Shown here: positions 43,846-52,828 of the stretch, piece by piece
Position numbering within the stretch: the first letter of the stretch is position 1
Layout of the letters: each line of letters opens with the position of its first letter
Assembly (NCBI GenBank): GCA_028821405.1
Contig: JAPPGK010000056.1
Coordinates: 176,494-240,493, forward strand
DNA: 64,000 bases
Origin: Gammaproteobacteria bacterium
Lineage (GTDB): Bacteria > Pseudomonadota > Gammaproteobacteria > Pseudomonadales > Azotimanducaceae
Direction: 5' to 3'
Notes under the pieces: generated by a model
Databases searched by the model: none
Told to the model about the DNA's origin: nothing
Seen by the model: the letters and a program-made list of their open reading frames with translations, nothing else
Translations under genes and position numbers: made by a program

Positions 43846-46110
43846 GTGATTCCCTTGCGCGTTCTCCAGGTCGGCACCGACCTATCCGTCGGCTACTGCG
43901 GCCTTCAGTTCGCGCTGTGGGGGGCCGACGTAGCCCTGTTCCGAATCCGGGGCGAAGCCGACAACGATGGTCTGACGGAACGCTATCTCTCCGCCAACAA
44001 GCGCCTGATCACCCGATCCGCCGAAGCCGCCGGTTCACATATCCTGCTCACCGCGCAATCCATGGCCGCGCTTGACGGCCTCGGCATCGAGCACGACGAT
44101 GCCATCGTGTCGCGGATCGTGCCCTACGCCGAGAACGGCGTTCTCCACGGCACGCCGTCCGTACCCCTCTTGCTGGAGGCCGCATCGGGCTACCTCAGCA
44201 TCAACGGCAGCCCTCAACGGGAACCCTTGCGGGCACCGGCCAACCTGGTGTCCTACATCATCGGTGCGAGTGCGTTCGGCGCGACCCTGGCGGCAGTACA
44301 CAAACGGCTCGCGACCGGGGAAGTCGAGCGTGTGGTCACCAACGGAGTGGATGTCATCGCTTCGATGACGCCGTTCCTCCGTAGCCAGTTGGCTGGCCGC
44401 GCGGATCGACGCCACGGCGGACCCGCCACCGGCGTTCGGCTGTTTCCGGTAGGCGACGGCAAGGTGTCGTTGAACCTCGCCGACGAATCGACGTTCACAA
44501 TGGCCTTGGGTGTTCTCGGCATCGACCGCGCCCGGGTACCGGCCGATCTCGAGACGCCCGCCGGGCGCCGTGACGATCCAGCGGCATTGGGCGAGTTTCT
44601 TCGTTCGGCGAGCGAGGGCCGCAGCGCGGAGGCGTTCTTCAAGGCGATGATCGATCTTGGTACGCCACGGATCGGGCTTTTCCAAGAGCCGGCCGCGCTG
44701 CTCTCCAACGAACACATGCGCGCCACCGGCTACTTCCGAACACTCGACGATCCAGAGCATGGCGCGACCGTCTACCCCGGCATGCCGGCCACCATGAGCC
44801 GGATCGACCCCCCGCCGCTCGGACCATTGCGGACTTCCGGGGGCGGATGGCAGGCCGCAGACATCATGTCGGGGCGTCACCGAAGCCGCCGCCGTCCCTT
44901 GGCGGGCATCCGGATCATCGATTTCACCCAAGCCTGGATCGGACCGTTCGCCACCACGATGCTGGCCGACCTCGGCGCGGACGTGATCAAGGTCGAGAGC
45001 CATCGACGACCAGACGTCTGGCGCAATTCGCGGCCAGCGACCCGGACGCCCCGAAACCCGAGCGCGCACCCGTTCAATACCAGCGCGAACTTCGCGAGCA
45101 CCAATCGCAACAAGCGCGCCATCGCCGTCGACCTGAACCACGAGCGAGGCCGGGACGTGGCCCGCGAACTGATCCGCACCGCCGACATCGTGACCAGCAA
45201 CTTCACCCCCCGGGTGATGCACAAGTTCGGTCTCGACCACGCCGCGCTCGCGTCGACCAAACGCGACATCATCACTGTTAGCTGGTCCGGCTACGGCGAA
45301 ACGGGCCCCTATGCCGACTATAAGGCCAACGGCGCAACCATCGAGGCCATGGCCGGATGGGACGCCCTGTTCAGCTACGCCGATGGCGAACCCATGGTCA
45401 TGGGCTTCTACCAGATGGACGCCATAACGGGTCTCAAGATGGCGGGGTGCACACTGCTTGCCCTTGTCCATCGGGACTTGACCGGGGAGGGCCAAGAGGT
45501 AAACGGCTCGATGATCGCATCGGCGATTCCCTATATCGGGGAGGAAACGATGCGCGCCGGTCGGAACGCGCCGAGCACCCGGTGGGGAAACCGACACCCT
45601 GAAATGGCGCCGCATGGCATTTATCCGACACAAGGCGAGGACCAGTGGATTGCCCTGGCGTGCTCGAGCGACGGCGATTGGCAATGCCTCGCCCCGTTGA
45701 TCGGCCTACCTTGCCGCGATTTCCCGTCCTTCGCGGCAAGGCGAACCGCGGAGGACGAGATCGACCGGCGAATCGGCGACTGGTCGAGCCGTCTCCCACG
45801 CGCCGTGGCGGTTGCCGAACTCGCCGCGGCGGGCGTCCCGGCGGCACCCGTACTCGACGTGCTGGAAATCCTGGAGTATCCGGAGTTCAAGGCGCGCGAC
45901 TGGTTTCCAAGCCAACTTCATCCCGACCTCGGCGAGCATCGCTACGGCGGTTTCCCCTGGCGCTTCGCCCACGCCGAGCTCAAGGCGGAGCGGCCGCCGC
46001 CGCGCTTGGGCGAGCATACGCGCGAGATCCTCGCCGAGATTGGTATCGAGGCGTCTGCTATCGACGAGTTGTTCGAGCACGACGTGGTCGGCACCGTCTT
46101 GAGCGCATGA
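43846..46110 (+). CDS. Double-domain class III CoA-transferase (CaiB/BaiF)
   Basis: Two fused CaiB/BaiF-type domains, about 754 residues (a normal single domain is about 400). The first half (VLQVGTDLSVGYCGLQFALWGADV to about 365) is divergent. The second half opens with the canonical LAGIRIIDFTQAWIGPFATTMLADLGADVIKVES, and continues with NRNKRAIAVDLNHERGR and GYGETGPYADYKANG. Where formyl-CoA transferase has its catalytic aspartate, the second half reads NGSMIASAIP with no acid, while the first reads NGVDVIASM. No good ATG is present; GTG 43846 is the best start. It transfers CoA between carboxylic acids in known relatives. Confidence 0.85.
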   Translation: MIPLRVLQVGTDLSVGYCGLQFALWGADVALFRIRGEADNDGLTERYLSANKRLITRSAEAAGSHILLTAQSMAALDGLGIEHDDAIVSRIVPYAENGVLHGTPSVPLLLEAASGYLSINGSPQREPLRAPANLVSYIIGASAFGATLAAVHKRLATGEVERVVTNGVDVIASMTPFLRSQLAGRADRRHGGPATGVRLFPVGDGKVSLNLADESTFTMALGVLGIDRARVPADLETPAGRRDDPAALGEFLRSASEGRSAEAFFKAMIDLGTPRIGLFQEPAALLSNEHMRATGYFRTLDDPEHGATVYPGMPATMSRIDPPPLGPLRTSGGGWQAADIMSGRHRSRRRPLAGIRIIDFTQAWIGPFATTMLADLGADVIKVESHRRPDVWRNSRPATRTPRNPSAHPFNTSANFASTNRNKRAIAVDLNHERGRDVARELIRTADIVTSNFTPRVMHKFGLDHAALASTKRDIITVSWSGYGETGPYADYKANGATIEAMAGWDALFSYADGEPMVMGFYQMDAITGLKMAGCTLLALVHRDLTGEGQEVNGSMIASAIPYIGEETMRAGRNAPSTRWGNRHPEMAPHGIYPTQGEDQWIALACSSDGDWQCLAPLIGLPCRDFPSFAARRTAEDEIDRRIGDWSSRLPRAVAVAELAAAGVPAAPVLDVLEILEYPEFKARDWFPSQLHPDLGEHRYGGFPWRFAHAELKAERPPPRLGEHTREILAEIGIEASAIDELFEHDVVGTVLSA

Positions 46111-46260
46111 CCACATTGCCGTTGTAGCGCGATCCGCACCGCCGGTCCCCCCTTCCTTCTTCATTTCACCTTGCCCCTGTGGACGCCGAGCGTTACTTTC
46201 GCTGCCGCTCGCAGTCCAGCAACGGCGTTTGTGTCGCAATCACCCTTAAGAGGAGAACCC

Positions 46261-48354
46261 ATGCCCAAGACGCACTCCACGCACGAAGCTCCGAGGTCCA
46301 CGACGGGCCTGCCGCCCGCCCTGGCGAACATCAACGGCAACGTCCTCGACGACTCCGTTCTGAAGAAGATCGTCGACCCGGATGTCTACTACGAGTTCGC
46401 CCGCTGCCGCGCGACCGGTCTGCCGATGGACCGCTATTCCCGCGACGAACTCGCGAAGTCGATCCGCGGGTGGGCGCAATCGAAGGGCTGCATCGGATTC
46501 TCGCACTGGTTCTCGCCGATGCGGGGCCCCGTCCACGGCGAGAAGCTCGAGACCTTCGTGGGCGTCGACTTCGAGACCGACGCCCTGGTCGTCGATCTCA
46601 CCGGGCGCGACCTGTTCCAGACCGAGACCGACGGTTCGTCGTTTCCCAACGGCGGACTGCGCAAGACCCACGAGGCGGCGGCGTACATCGGCTGGGACAC
46701 CGGCTCGCCGCCTTTCGTCTACCGCCAGACGCTCTACATCCCGTCCGCCTTCGTGTCGTGGAACGGCGAAGCGCTGGACCAGAAGACGCCGCTCTTGCGC
46801 GCCGACCTGGCGGTGAACGAGCAGAGCGTGCGCCTTCTGCACCACCTCGGCGACACCGATGTCCGGGAAGTCGTCTGCAACGTCGGCTGGGAACAGGAAT
46901 TCTTCCTCGTGGACCGCGAAGCGTATCTCGCCAGACCGGATCTCGTGGCCACCGGCCGGACGCTGCTCGGCGCAACGCCGATGCGCGGGCAGGAGCAGTC
47001 CACGAACTATTTCTCGAAGCTGTCGCCGCGCGTGAACCGCTACATCGCCGAGGCGCGCGAGAAGATGTGGGAACTCGGCATCTCGATCCACTGCACGCAC
47101 AACGAGGTGGCGCCGGCGCAACACGAGATCTCGCCGATCTTCAATCTCGCCAACCTCGCCGCCGACACCAACGTCCTGGCGATGGACGTGCTGCGCGACC
47201 TCGCCTTCGACCACGCCCTCGTCGCGCTGTTCCACGAGAAGCCGTTCGCCGGCATCAACGGCAATGGCAAGCACAATAACTGGGGTCTCAACACCGACAA
47301 AGGCGACAACCTCTTCGTGCCCGGCGAGACGGAACACGAGAACCGGCGTTTCGTAGCGTTCGTCGCGGCGCTCTTGCGTGCCGTCAACAAGCACGGCGAC
47401 CTGCTGCGCTGCGGCGTGTCCACCGCCGGCAACGACCACCGCCTCGGTGCCCAGGAGGCACCCCCGGCGATCATCACCCTGCACCTCGGCCGCATCCTGG
47501 AACGCCACCTCAAGGACGCCGCAGCCGGCGGTCCGCTGACGGGCTACGGCACGGAGGTCAAGGAGATTCCGATCTCCGCGCCGGTCGCCGACATCCGCGC
47601 CAACCTCGAGGATCGCAACCGCACGGCACCCTTTCCCTGGTGCGGCAACCGGTTCGAATTCCGTGCCGTGGGCGGCAACCAGCACATCGCGTTTCCGCTG
47701 ACGATGGTCAACGCCGCACTGGCGGACAGCGTGAAGCACATGTCGGAGGAAATCGAGTCCGGAAAGGATGCGGACCAGGTGATCCGGGAGACCATCGGCG
47801 ACAACGCGGGTGTCCTCTTCAGCGGCGACGGCTATTCGGACGAACTCTACGAATTCGCGGCGAAGTCGGGCCTCGTTCACTTGAAGAGCAGCCCCGAAGC
47901 GTACCGCGAACTGACTTCGCCGAAGAACGTCCGGCTGTTCGGGGAACTCGGCATCTTCAACGAGCGCGAGGTCGCGGCCCGCCGGTGCGTGCTCGAGGAG
48001 GCCTACGCCACCGAGATCCAGATCGAAGCGCGCACGCTGCTCGCGATGCTGCGCACCCAGATACTCCCGGTCGCCATCGACGACGCCAACGGCTCGACCG
48101 CATCCGGGTTCGCCTCGACCCTGTTCGATGAGAAGCGCGAGCTCGTGCAGCGGCTCTTGAACGAGACCGAAGCACTCGCGGCGGCGTTCGACGGCTTTCC
48201 CGACGACGAATCCGAAGCCGCCGCCTACGCCCACGAGTCCGTCAAGCCCGCCATGGAGTCGACCCGAGCGGTCGCGGATCGGCTGGAAGCGCTGGTCGAC
48301 GCCCGGTTGTGGCCACTGCCGTCCTGCTCCGAGCTTGTCCACGGACATCAGTGA
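46261..48354 (+). CDS. glnN: Glutamine synthetase type III
   Basis: Ammonia-assimilating ligase (glutamate + NH3 + ATP to glutamine), 697 residues, matching the large GSIII class and not the ~470-residue GSI. Landmarks: the N-terminal GSIII domain (FGRLVF-equivalent region replaced by KSIRGWAQSKGCIGFSHWFSP), NVGWEQEFFLVDREAY, HCTHNEVAPAQHEISPIF, and GNGKHNNWGLNTDKGDNLF, with RFEFRAVGGNQ for substrate binding. ATG 46261 has AGAGGAG upstream. Type III enzymes are scattered in Bacteroidetes, cyanobacteria and some Proteobacteria; here it stands between a CoA-transferase and a rhodanese with no nitrogen-regulation genes nearby. Confidence 0.95.
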   Translation: MPKTHSTHEAPRSTTGLPPALANINGNVLDDSVLKKIVDPDVYYEFARCRATGLPMDRYSRDELAKSIRGWAQSKGCIGFSHWFSPMRGPVHGEKLETFVGVDFETDALVVDLTGRDLFQTETDGSSFPNGGLRKTHEAAAYIGWDTGSPPFVYRQTLYIPSAFVSWNGEALDQKTPLLRADLAVNEQSVRLLHHLGDTDVREVVCNVGWEQEFFLVDREAYLARPDLVATGRTLLGATPMRGQEQSTNYFSKLSPRVNRYIAEAREKMWELGISIHCTHNEVAPAQHEISPIFNLANLAADTNVLAMDVLRDLAFDHALVALFHEKPFAGINGNGKHNNWGLNTDKGDNLFVPGETEHENRRFVAFVAALLRAVNKHGDLLRCGVSTAGNDHRLGAQEAPPAIITLHLGRILERHLKDAAAGGPLTGYGTEVKEIPISAPVADIRANLEDRNRTAPFPWCGNRFEFRAVGGNQHIAFPLTMVNAALADSVKHMSEEIESGKDADQVIRETIGDNAGVLFSGDGYSDELYEFAAKSGLVHLKSSPEAYRELTSPKNVRLFGELGIFNEREVAARRCVLEEAYATEIQIEARTLLAMLRTQILPVAIDDANGSTASGFASTLFDEKRELVQRLLNETEALAAAFDGFPDDESEAAAYAHESVKPAMESTRAVADRLEALVDARLWPLPSCSELVHGHQ

Positions 48355-48375
48355 CCGGCACCGTCCACGACTCAA

Positions 48376-49218
48376 ATGAGCGCGGCCCGGAAGCAGTGGA
48401 TGTACACGACGCTAATCGGCGCAACCGATCTGGCCGAGCTTGCGGCTGACGAGGTGCGGATATTCGACTGCCGGTTCGATCTGGCCGATACCCAAGCCGG
48501 CGCCAAACGGTTCCGAGACCAACACATTCCGGGCGCGGTCTATGTGCACCTCGACGACGACCTCTCCGGCACGGCGGTGCCCGGCGAGACCGGGCGCCAT
48601 CCCCTTCCCGACGAGATGCGCTTTCGGGCGCTGCTGCGCGAACACGGCGTGGGGCCGGACACGCAGGTCGTCGCCTACGACGATGCCGGCGGCATGTTCG
48701 CAGCGCGGCTGTGGTGGCTGGTCCGCTGGGCCGGACACGCCGCTGTCGCGGTGCTCGACGGCGGCTATCGCGCGTGGCGCCAACGTGAGGGAACCCACGA
48801 CGCCAGCGACTCTTCAAGCGCACATGGCGTGCCGCCGCCGGTGTCGATGCCACAGGTCCGCGCCCACGTCGAATCCGGTACCTGGACCCTGCTCGACGCC
48901 CGGGCGAGCGACCGGTTCCACGGCGAGAACGAGACCATCGACCCCGTCGCGGGCCATATCGCCGGTGCGCTCAACGCGCCGTTCCAGGCCAACCTCGGCA
49001 TCGACGGCCGGTTTCTCGATCCAACTGCGCTGAAGCGCCGTTTCGAGGCCCTGCTCGCGGACGAAGGCGGCAAACCGGTGGTGTGCTACTGCGGCTCGGG
49101 GGTAACGGCTGCCCACAACGTGCTCGCCATGGTCCACGCGGGCTTGCCGGAACCTGCGCTCTATCCAGGCTCGTGGAGCGAATGGATCACGGACCCGGGT
49201 AATCCGACGGCTTCTTGA
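48376..49218 (+). CDS. Sulfurtransferase with two rhodanese domains
   Basis: Thiosulfate or 3-mercaptopyruvate sulfurtransferase of 280 residues. The inactive N-terminal rhodanese domain (LAADEVRIFDCRFDL, then GVGPDTQVVAYDD) is followed by the catalytic one, with persulfide-forming cysteine in VVCYCGSGVTAAHNVLAM. The active loop CGSGVT is nearer to mercaptopyruvate-type enzymes than to CRKGVT rhodaneses. ARASDRFHGENETIDPVAGHI is typical of the family. The start may also be the in-frame ATG at 48400. Follows glnN by 21 bases. Confidence 0.93.
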   Translation: MSAARKQWMYTTLIGATDLAELAADEVRIFDCRFDLADTQAGAKRFRDQHIPGAVYVHLDDDLSGTAVPGETGRHPLPDEMRFRALLREHGVGPDTQVVAYDDAGGMFAARLWWLVRWAGHAAVAVLDGGYRAWRQREGTHDASDSSSAHGVPPPVSMPQVRAHVESGTWTLLDARASDRFHGENETIDPVAGHIAGALNAPFQANLGIDGRFLDPTALKRRFEALLADEGGKPVVCYCGSGVTAAHNVLAMVHAGLPEPALYPGSWSEWITDPGNPTAS

Positions 49219-49283
49219 ATGACGAGGGGCGGATGCGGCGTCCTGGGATCCGGGGCAGTTCCTCGGTTGTGCGGTCTTGATCG

Positions 49284-51608
49284 TCAGCGGAGGACACCGA
49301 CCCGACGCAAACGCTCGATCTCGTCCGCGCCCATTCCGAGGCAATCGCGCAATACCTCGTCGTTGTGCTGGCCCAGGCACGGTGCCGGCGAACGCAGCCG
49401 CTGCGGGGTCCGGGAATAGATCGTCGCCGGTCCATCGTAGGGCGTCGGACCCATGACGGGATGGTCAAGCGTCTCGAAGAAACCGCGATGGGCGAGCTGC
49501 GGATCCTCGTACAAGTCGCTGGGCCTCATCACCACGTAGGCGGGCACGCCGACCCGGCGCAGTTCGGCGGCGGCATCAAACGCATCGCGACCCCCACACC
49601 AATCATCCAGATTGCAGCCGTCTAGCAGGGCCGTCAGGGCTTGCCGCTCGACCGCCGTTTCGACGCCCACGGCGACGTAGCGCTGCTCGCCCGCGCACCT
49701 GAAGACGCCGTGCGGGTCGAGACTCGGCGAGCCCTGGCCCAGCCGTTGGGCAACCCGGCCGGTTGCAGCGTAGTCGAGGATCAACGGCTCGATGAACCGG
49801 ATACCGCACTCGATCTGCGCGAGATCGATGTATTGGCCGAGACCGGTACGGCACCGATGCATGAGCGCCGCAACCAGCACACTGATGCCGAAGCGCGGCG
49901 AAATGAAATCCGTGTACGCGCCCCAGGGACCCGACGGCTGCCGGTCAGGCCAGCCGACCAGGTCGAACAGGCCGGCGATGCACGCCCCCTGGCCGCCGAA
50001 GCCGGAATACCCCCGCTCGCGACCGGTCTGACCGCGCATCGACGTGGACAGCATCACGAGGTCGTCCCGTCCGGCGGAGAGCCTCTCCCAATCGAGGCCG
50101 AAACGCGCCATCGTCCCCGGCGAATAGCTCTCCAGCACCACATCCGCCCAGTCGGCCATCCGGCGGGCCAGTTGCGGTCCCTCCGGGTTCTTGAGATCGA
50201 TGGTCATGCCAAGCTTCGAGGTGTTGAAATTGGCCATGAACTGCGAACGATCCTGACCCGGTTCGTCGTCCTTGAACGGCGGTGCCGTTCGCAACAGGTC
50301 GACTCGGTTCGCCGACTCGATGCGCACCACGGTGGCACCGTGGTCGGCCAGCGCTTTGCCGATCATGGGTCCGACGCCCACCCAGCTGAAGTCCGCCACC
50401 TTCAACCCGGCAAACGGCGGTTCATCGGATCGAGCTTCCACCATCGGCGGACGCTTGGGTGGCGGGGGCGAGGAACCCACCGCAGGCGCGGTGCGGTTCA
50501 GCGAGAGCGGCGTTCGCGTCAGCCGGGCGAAAGGACCGGCATGGATTCGTCGTACCGCGCCGTCCGTCCCCTTGCGAACGTCCGCAGCTAGCCAGAATTC
50601 CCGATCCGCGAGGTGAGGATCGCACAGGAGATCGGGAATCCTGTGGATCGCGGCCAGGGTCAGGCCGTGCTGCGCCGAGTAGAGCTGGATCTCCTGCAGC
50701 GTCTTGGTCGTGAGCAGCGCTTCGATCAGGTCTGCCGCCGTCTGGGCGGCTTCGAGATCCAACTCGCCGGCACGGAGCACGGAGAGCCACGACTTGAGAT
50801 CCATTCCGCGCACGTTGCCCGGTACATCCATGTCGGATGCCTCCACCCAGCGAAGCAACTCATCGAAGGTGCGTTCACCGATGTGGCGCATCTGGAACCG
50901 AACCTGAATGAGGCCGTCGCGGCATTCGATCATGCCGGGCAGGCGGAGGCGCTGCCGGGCCGCCGACGGTAGTGGCTGGCCCCGGAACTCGCCGGTCCCC
51001 GGCGGATTGCGGCCGGTGTTCGGCGGATAGCCGGTGGCGTTCATCAAGGTCCAGACGACGCACGCCTGGGCCGAGACATCCAGATGTTGCCCGAGCCCGG
51101 ACCGCTCACGCTCGTAGAGGGCAACGACGATGTCGGCGGCGGCTTGTACGCCGGCATGGAACGCGGCTTGCGGCATCGCGCCCATCGGTACCGGTGGTCG
51201 GTCCGGATCGCCCTGCAGCCCAGTGAGCCCGCCCGCCGCCTCGACGGTCACTTCCGCAGCGGGCGCGTCGGCAAGCGGGCCGGTGGTGCCGAAGGGCGTG
51301 ACGGACACGTGGATCAGCGCCGGAAAGGCCCCGGAGAAGTCGCGGCGACGCCCGGATTCGATGAACACGTCCGCATCGGCGAGAAACGGCGTTGGATCGT
51401 CGGCAACGACGCTCTTCTTGCCCGCCCCCACGCACGCCCAGTAGAGGGACTCGTCGCCATCGAACGGACCCAGGCGGCGCGCCTCGCATCCCTGGCGCGG
51501 CTCGACCTTGATGACCTCGGCCCCGAGTTCGGCGAGCACCTTTCCGGCGAGTTCGCCCCAGCGCGTGGTGGCGTCGATGACGCGGATACTCTCCAATGGC
51601 GGCTTCAT
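49284..51608 (-). CDS. Double-domain class III CoA-transferase (CaiB/BaiF)
   Basis: Fusion of two CaiB/BaiF domains, 774 residues. Domain 1 opens SIRVIDATTRWGELAGKVLAELGAEVIKVEPRQG; domain 2 at about 400 opens FAGLKVADFSWVGVGPMIGKALADHGATVVRIES, with FNTSKLGMTIDLKNPEG and GQYIDLAQIECG. The acid position after the GxGQ motif is Glu in domain 2 (LAQIEC) and absent in domain 1 (VSAQAC), so only one half may be active. ATG overlaps the preceding gene's stop by four bases. It is the last of three coupled CoA-transferase genes; carboxylic acid substrate unknown. Confidence 0.9.
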   Translation of the reverse strand: MKPPLESIRVIDATTRWGELAGKVLAELGAEVIKVEPRQGCEARRLGPFDGDESLYWACVGAGKKSVVADDPTPFLADADVFIESGRRRDFSGAFPALIHVSVTPFGTTGPLADAPAAEVTVEAAGGLTGLQGDPDRPPVPMGAMPQAAFHAGVQAAADIVVALYERERSGLGQHLDVSAQACVVWTLMNATGYPPNTGRNPPGTGEFRGQPLPSAARQRLRLPGMIECRDGLIQVRFQMRHIGERTFDELLRWVEASDMDVPGNVRGMDLKSWLSVLRAGELDLEAAQTAADLIEALLTTKTLQEIQLYSAQHGLTLAAIHRIPDLLCDPHLADREFWLAADVRKGTDGAVRRIHAGPFARLTRTPLSLNRTAPAVGSSPPPPKRPPMVEARSDEPPFAGLKVADFSWVGVGPMIGKALADHGATVVRIESANRVDLLRTAPPFKDDEPGQDRSQFMANFNTSKLGMTIDLKNPEGPQLARRMADWADVVLESYSPGTMARFGLDWERLSAGRDDLVMLSTSMRGQTGRERGYSGFGGQGACIAGLFDLVGWPDRQPSGPWGAYTDFISPRFGISVLVAALMHRCRTGLGQYIDLAQIECGIRFIEPLILDYAATGRVAQRLGQGSPSLDPHGVFRCAGEQRYVAVGVETAVERQALTALLDGCNLDDWCGGRDAFDAAAELRRVGVPAYVVMRPSDLYEDPQLAHRGFFETLDHPVMGPTPYDGPATIYSRTPQRLRSPAPCLGQHNDEVLRDCLGMGADEIERLRRVGVLR

Positions 51609-52828
51609 GGCAGCCTGGGCTTGGTGCCGATGATGCCTTCGCGCTCCAGGTCGTCTATCTCGGCCTCGCTCAAGCCGATGAGATCTCTCAGCAACTCCCG
51701 GTTGTGCTGTCCCAAGGTCGGCGCCGGGCGATCGATGTCGAACGGTTCGTCGCCGACGCGGTACGGCGCGGCGGGATGCGGCAGCACCCCGACGTGGTCC
51801 CGCTCCATCAGCTTCCAGAAGCCACGCCCGGCGAGGTGCGGATCCGTCGCGAGTTCCAGACCGCTTGCCACGTATCCCGCATGCACGCCAACGGCCTGGA
51901 GTTCCAGCATGAGCACTTCCGCCACCTGGCCTTCGGTGAAGTCCGCGATCGCGGCATCGAGTTCATCGTTCCTGCGCAAGCGATCCGCCACATCGACGAA
52001 CCCGTCGATGCCCGAGAACGCCGACAACGCCTCCCATTCGTCTTCCGACTGCACGGCGATGGTGATCCATTCGTCCTCGCCCACGCACCGGTAGACGCCG
52101 TGGGGCGCATAGCGTGGTGAGCGATTGCCGAGCCGCGGTGGCGGCCTGCCCGTCACCGATTGGGCAAGAATCCCCTGCGCGCCAAGCGGGAACAGGCACT
52201 CCGACTGGGACAGCTCGAGGTGTTGGCCTTGGCCCGTGCGCTGTTTCGCGTAAAGCGCCGTGAGCAACGCGGCGGCGCCGTTCAGGCCGCCAACGGAGTC
52301 GCCAAGCGCGACATGCACCATGGTCGGCGGGTAGTCGGACTCGCCCGCGAGGTGAGGCAATCCCGATGCCTGTTCCACGGTGGAACCGTAGGCCCGGTAG
52401 CTGGACCACGGGCCATCCGTGCCGAACGCCGGCATCGAAATCATGACCAGGGCCGGATTGATGCCCGACAGCACCGGGTAGTCGAGGCCGAGTTTCGGCA
52501 GCACGCCCGCCGAGTAGTTCTCGACGACGACATCGGAGATGGCCACCAAGCGCTTCAGCAGCTCGCTGCCGACGGGCGTCGAGAGATCGAGGGTCAGGTC
52601 GCGCTTGTTGCGGTTGACCATGTTGAACGCCGGGTTCTTCTCCGCGCCGTGGCTGTCGATCCACCCCTGCGTCGCTTCCCAGCCTCTCCACCAGTCGAAG
52701 CGCACGCAGCCCTCCACCTTGATGACATCGGCGCCCATGTCCGCCAGATGACGTGCGGCAAGCGGTCCCGCCCAGCCCATGGAGAGGTCCACGACCCGCA
52801 GGCCAGCGAGTATTCCCGGTCGCGTCAC
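51605..52828 (-). CDS. Class III CoA-transferase (CaiB/BaiF)
   Basis: Single-domain CoA-transferase of 407 residues. It begins LAGLRVVDLSMGWAGPLAARHLADMGADVIKVEG and has the family blocks NRNKRDLTLDLSTPVG, ENYSAGVLPKLGLDY and MISMPAFGTDGPWSSYRAYG. After GQGQHLELSQ comes SEC, with glutamate at the presumed acid position. PLGAQGILAQ and RYAPHGVYRC continue the canonical fold. It is the middle gene of three that overlap at ATGA junctions, implying that the products are made in fixed ratio and may assemble or act in sequence on related acyl-CoAs. Confidence 0.93.
   Translation of the reverse strand: MTRPGILAGLRVVDLSMGWAGPLAARHLADMGADVIKVEGCVRFDWWRGWEATQGWIDSHGAEKNPAFNMVNRNKRDLTLDLSTPVGSELLKRLVAISDVVVENYSAGVLPKLGLDYPVLSGINPALVMISMPAFGTDGPWSSYRAYGSTVEQASGLPHLAGESDYPPTMVHVALGDSVGGLNGAAALLTALYAKQRTGQGQHLELSQSECLFPLGAQGILAQSVTGRPPPRLGNRSPRYAPHGVYRCVGEDEWITIAVQSEDEWEALSAFSGIDGFVDVADRLRRNDELDAAIADFTEGQVAEVLMLELQAVGVHAGYVASGLELATDPHLAGRGFWKLMERDHVGVLPHPAAPYRVGDEPFDIDRPAPTLGQHNRELLRDLIGLSEAEIDDLEREGIIGTKPRLP

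Noticed and set aside
44035..45684. A 549-codon frame antisense to the double-domain CoA-transferase
   Set aside because: The opposite strand carries clear CaiB/BaiF motifs; the antisense product shows low-complexity composition and no family features.
46246..48375. A 709-codon open frame antisense to the glutamine synthetase gene
   Set aside because: It mirrors a perfectly conserved GSIII gene; the predicted protein is Arg/Val/Gly-rich with no motif. Long antisense frames are expected at this GC content.
49641..50591. Plus-strand frame opposite the double-domain CoA-transferase
   Set aside because: Shadow of conserved CoA-transferase sequence, with no ribosome site or motif.
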